From Actinomycetes bacterium (lineage in GTDB: Bacteria > Actinomycetota > Acidimicrobiia > Acidimicrobiales > SZUA-35): a stretch of DNA of 15,533 bases. Below, piece by piece: positions 13,521 through 15,533 of the stretch. The stretch's first letter is position 1. The number at the start of each line of letters is the position of its first letter. The notes beneath the pieces were generated by a model that worked only from the letters and a program-made list of their open reading frames with translations, was not told the DNA's origin and did no database searches. The position numbers and the translations under genes were made by a program. Where the stretch lies: the NCBI GenBank assembly GCA_024227975.1, contig JAAETV010000605.1, forward strand, positions 1-15,533. Reading direction: 5' to 3'.

Positions 13521-15533
13521 CTAGGGCTCGAGCCCCGCCAGGACGCGGGGTGGGGTGAGGGGGAACCGATCGAACCAGACGCCGGTGGCGTCGTGGACGG
13601 CAGCCACTACGGCCGGGGCAAAGGTCATCAACGGCATCTCGGCCATCCCCCGAGCCCCCCATGGGCCGATCGGGTCGGCCAACTCCAGGACCACACTCTC
13701 CACCGAGTGGGGGACATCGCCGATACCGGGGATGAGGTACCCGCTGAGCCGGGGGTTCACGATACGACCCCCGACGACCTGGAGGTCCTCGCTCAGGGCA
13801 TAGCCCTGGGCCTGGGCCACCGCTCCTTCGATCTGCCCGATGACGGAGGCGGGGTTGATGGCCCTCCCCACGTCGTGGGTGCTGATGACCCGATCGATGT
13901 TGATGTGCCCGGTTCCCCGATCGACGGTCAGCTCGACGGCCTGAGCGACATAGCCATAGCTGAAATTGGGAACGCAGATCCCGGTCTCGTCGGCGAAGGG
14001 CTCGGTTGGCGGGGGCACGAACCGGAATTGGCCCCGGGCCGGCCTCTCTCCTTCACGCCACGCCTTGTCTGCCTCCTGGGCTGCTCCGAGGATGGCGTTG
14101 CCTGTCATCCATGTCAGCCGGGAGGCTGAGGCCGAACCCGAGTCACCGGAGGTTGCGGTATCGGAGAACCGGCCCCTCACTGCATCCAGGGGCAAGCCCA
14201 CTGCCTCGGCTGTCATCTGGAGGGCCACGGTGTGGGCCCCCTGGCCGACGTCGGCCCCGGCGTGGAACAGCTCAGCCGAGTGGGGGTGCTCGTCGTTCGG
14301 GCCACCCTCCAACACGATCTCGGCCTCGCAGCGCTCGGGGAACCCGAACGAGAACCCGACGTTCTTGAACGCGCAAGCGAACCCCCGCCCGGTGGCCAGA
14401 TCATCAGAGGCCGCAGCCAGGGTGGCAAAGGGGCTGAAGCTCATGGGCTCGGGCGCTGGTTCGGGGGCCGGGACGGACCCAGCCTGCTGGCACGCTTCGA
14501 GGACCTCGACCATGGTCACCCCGTCGGGCATGGGAGTCTGGGTGATACCAATGCTGCCATCGCGCACCGCATTGCGAAGACGGATCTCGACCGGATCGAG
14601 GCCGAGGGCGGCCGCCAGCTTGTTCATCTGGGTCTCGGCCACGAATGCAGCCTGGGGACCCCCGAACCCGCGGAAGGCGCCACCGGGCACGGCATTGGTG
14701 TAGACAGCATGGCTGTCGAGCTTGGCGTTTGGGACCTCATAGGGTCCGGCCAGGCCGAGGTGGCAGTTGCCGAGCACCTTGTTCGACGTGTAGTTGTAAG
14801 CCCCGGCATCGAACCAGGCCTCGGCCTCGACGGCCACGATCCGACCCTCGGCGTCGGTCCCCCACTTGGCCCGGATACGACCCCGATGGCGCTTGTGGTG
14901 ACCGATGATCGACTCCTCCCGCGACCATCGGGACCCAATCGGGCGCCGTTCGCCTCGCTGGTTGAGGCGCCAGGCGGCCAGAGCCAGCACGATCTGGAGC
15001 GAGCTGTCCTCTCGGCCTCCGAAAGCCCCGCCGATGGCGGGATAGATGACCCGAACCTCTTCCTCGGGGAGGTCGAGGGTGTGGGCGATCTGCTCTCGAT
15101 CCTCATGAGCCCACTGGCCGGCAACCTCGACCGTGACCCGCCCCTCATCATCGACATAGGCCAGGCCGGCCTCTGGTTGGAGATATGCGTGCTCCTGGTG
15201 GGGGACCTCGTAGGTCGCTTCGATGATGACCGCCGCCTTGGCCCAAGCCCCGTCGGCATCACCCTTGCGGATCCGGTAGGAGTGGTAGGTGTTGGTGGCC
15301 AACCCATGCTCTGGATGGAGGATGGGGGCATCAGGAGCGAGGGCGTCGTCGAGCCCTTCCACGATAGGTCTCGGCTCCCAGGTGGCCACGATGGCGGCTG
15401 CCCCCGCCTCGGCCGCTTCCTCGCTCTCGGCAACGATGAGGGCCATGTGGTCGGCCTCCCACCGGCTGACGTTCACGGGCACGTCACTCTCACCACCAGC
15501 ACCGTCATCAGCACCAGCACCGTCATCAGCACC
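13521..15533 (-). CDS. Molybdenum hydroxylase large subunit, xanthine-dehydrogenase-like (5' partial)
   Basis: 670 residues are visible, open through the window edge; roughly the first 100 residues of the usual hammerhead domain are missing. Residues below count from the GTG at 15482. Cofactor and active-site features: AGQWAHEDR (121-129), GGAFGGRED (151-159) with Glu158 at the position of the xanthine-oxidase active-site Glu, and GGAFRGFGGPQ (267-277) with Arg271 at the substrate-binding Arg. GARGMAE (609-615) carries the probable catalytic Glu615. Both substrate-orienting residues of xanthine dehydrogenase are thus kept, unlike the other large subunit in the window. GTG 15482 is not the real start, because homologous sequence (RWEADHMALIVAES) begins mid-domain and the frame continues upstream through an acidic Gly/Ala/Asp repeat. 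A purine or similar heterocycle is a plausible substrate. Nearby yqeC suggests it could be selenium-dependent. Confidence 0.92.
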   Translation of the reverse strand, partial: GADDGAGADDGAGGESDVPVNVSRWEADHMALIVAESEEAAEAGAAAIVATWEPRPIVEGLDDALAPDAPILHPEHGLATNTYHSYRIRKGDADGAWAKAAVIIEATYEVPHQEHAYLQPEAGLAYVDDEGRVTVEVAGQWAHEDREQIAHTLDLPEEEVRVIYPAIGGAFGGREDSSLQIVLALAAWRLNQRGERRPIGSRWSREESIIGHHKRHRGRIRAKWGTDAEGRIVAVEAEAWFDAGAYNYTSNKVLGNCHLGLAGPYEVPNAKLDSHAVYTNAVPGGAFRGFGGPQAAFVAETQMNKLAAALGLDPVEIRLRNAVRDGSIGITQTPMPDGVTMVEVLEACQQAGSVPAPEPAPEPMSFSPFATLAAASDDLATGRGFACAFKNVGFSFGFPERCEAEIVLEGGPNDEHPHSAELFHAGADVGQGAHTVALQMTAEAVGLPLDAVRGRFSDTATSGDSGSASASRLTWMTGNAILGAAQEADKAWREGERPARGQFRFVPPPTEPFADETGICVPNFSYGYVAQAVELTVDRGTGHINIDRVISTHDVGRAINPASVIGQIEGAVAQAQGYALSEDLQVVGGRIVNPRLSGYLIPGIGDVPHSVESVVLELADPIGPWGARGMAEMPLMTFAPAVVAAVHDATGVWFDRFPLTPPRVLAGLEP
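15494..15533 (-). repeat. In-frame 18-bp tandem repeat coding (GADDGA)n
   Basis: CACCAGCACCGTCATCAG occurs twice without a mismatch (15494-15511 and 15512-15529), and the start of a third copy runs off the window. Read on the minus strand it encodes GADDGA hexapeptides inside the second hydroxylase gene, followed by GGESDVPV. It is an acidic, flexible insertion just before the conserved strand RWEADHMALIVAES. Total copy number is unknown. Confidence 0.85.

Noticed and set aside
12703..13524. 273-codon plus-strand open frame opposite the lipoprotein
   Set aside because: Low-complexity Ser/Pro/Arg composition with no motif, and antisense to a gene with a clear signal peptide and lipobox.
15494..15533. 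CRISPR-like direct repeats at the window end
   Set aside because: The repeats are adjacent without spacers, lie in frame within a coding region, and encode a hexapeptide repeat.
13521..15533. Possible selenocysteine codon or SECIS element in the second hydroxylase
   Set aside because: No in-frame TGA interrupts the frame. Selenium in this enzyme class is a labile metal ligand, not selenocysteine, so no SECIS is needed.

Overview
The window is high-GC bacterial DNA with dense genes, ATGA start/stop overlaps, many GTG starts and Ser/Thr-kinase/FHA/PASTA signalling genes. This points to an actinobacterium, possibly of the Acidimicrobiia; the class is an inference from style, because no marker gene is present. 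Thirteen protein genes are supported, two of them cut by the window edges. I see no rRNA, tRNA, CRISPR array or insertion sequence, and no gene-free stretch longer than about 180 bases.

Left part (1-7298), signalling and general metabolism. A Thr-rich surface protein anchored by one membrane segment (1-891, 5' end outside) overlaps a small stand-alone FHA protein (888-1202). A catalytically complete, multi-membrane-segment Ser/Thr kinase (1174-3087, minus strand) converges on them with overlapping 3' ends. Divergent from the kinase are a double-hotdog acyl-CoA thioesterase-like gene (3240-4115), a class I SAM methyltransferase (4220-5068), a beta-carbonic anhydrase resembling mycobacterial Rv1284 (5151-5708), and a membrane protein with a collapsed kinase-like domain and four extracellular PASTA repeats (5808-7298).

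Right part (7474-15533), molybdenum hydroxylases. A plus-strand operon encodes the three subunits of a CO-dehydrogenase/xanthine-dehydrogenase-type enzyme in M-S-L order (7474-11074), followed by a MoaD/ThiS-like protein ending in Gly-Gly and a NIPSNAP-like small protein. The large subunit lacks the Cys loop of true CO dehydrogenase, so the substrate is unknown. Converging from the other strand are a second molybdenum-hydroxylase large subunit with xanthine-dehydrogenase-like active-site residues (13521 to beyond the window end), a lipoprotein, and a YqeC-family protein. YqeC is the accessory protein associated with selenium-dependent molybdenum hydroxylases.

How they may work together (inference): the kinase, FHA protein and surface protein look like one envelope-signalling module, and the PASTA protein supplies a cell-wall-binding receptor without its own kinase activity. 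On the right, two hydroxylases of different active-site class sit tail to tail with candidate cofactor-maturation genes (MoaD-like, YqeC) at the junction. Most notable are the PASTA pseudokinase that begins at the kinase hinge, the YqeC-linked hydroxylase pair, and an in-frame 18-bp tandem repeat in the second hydroxylase gene at the window edge.
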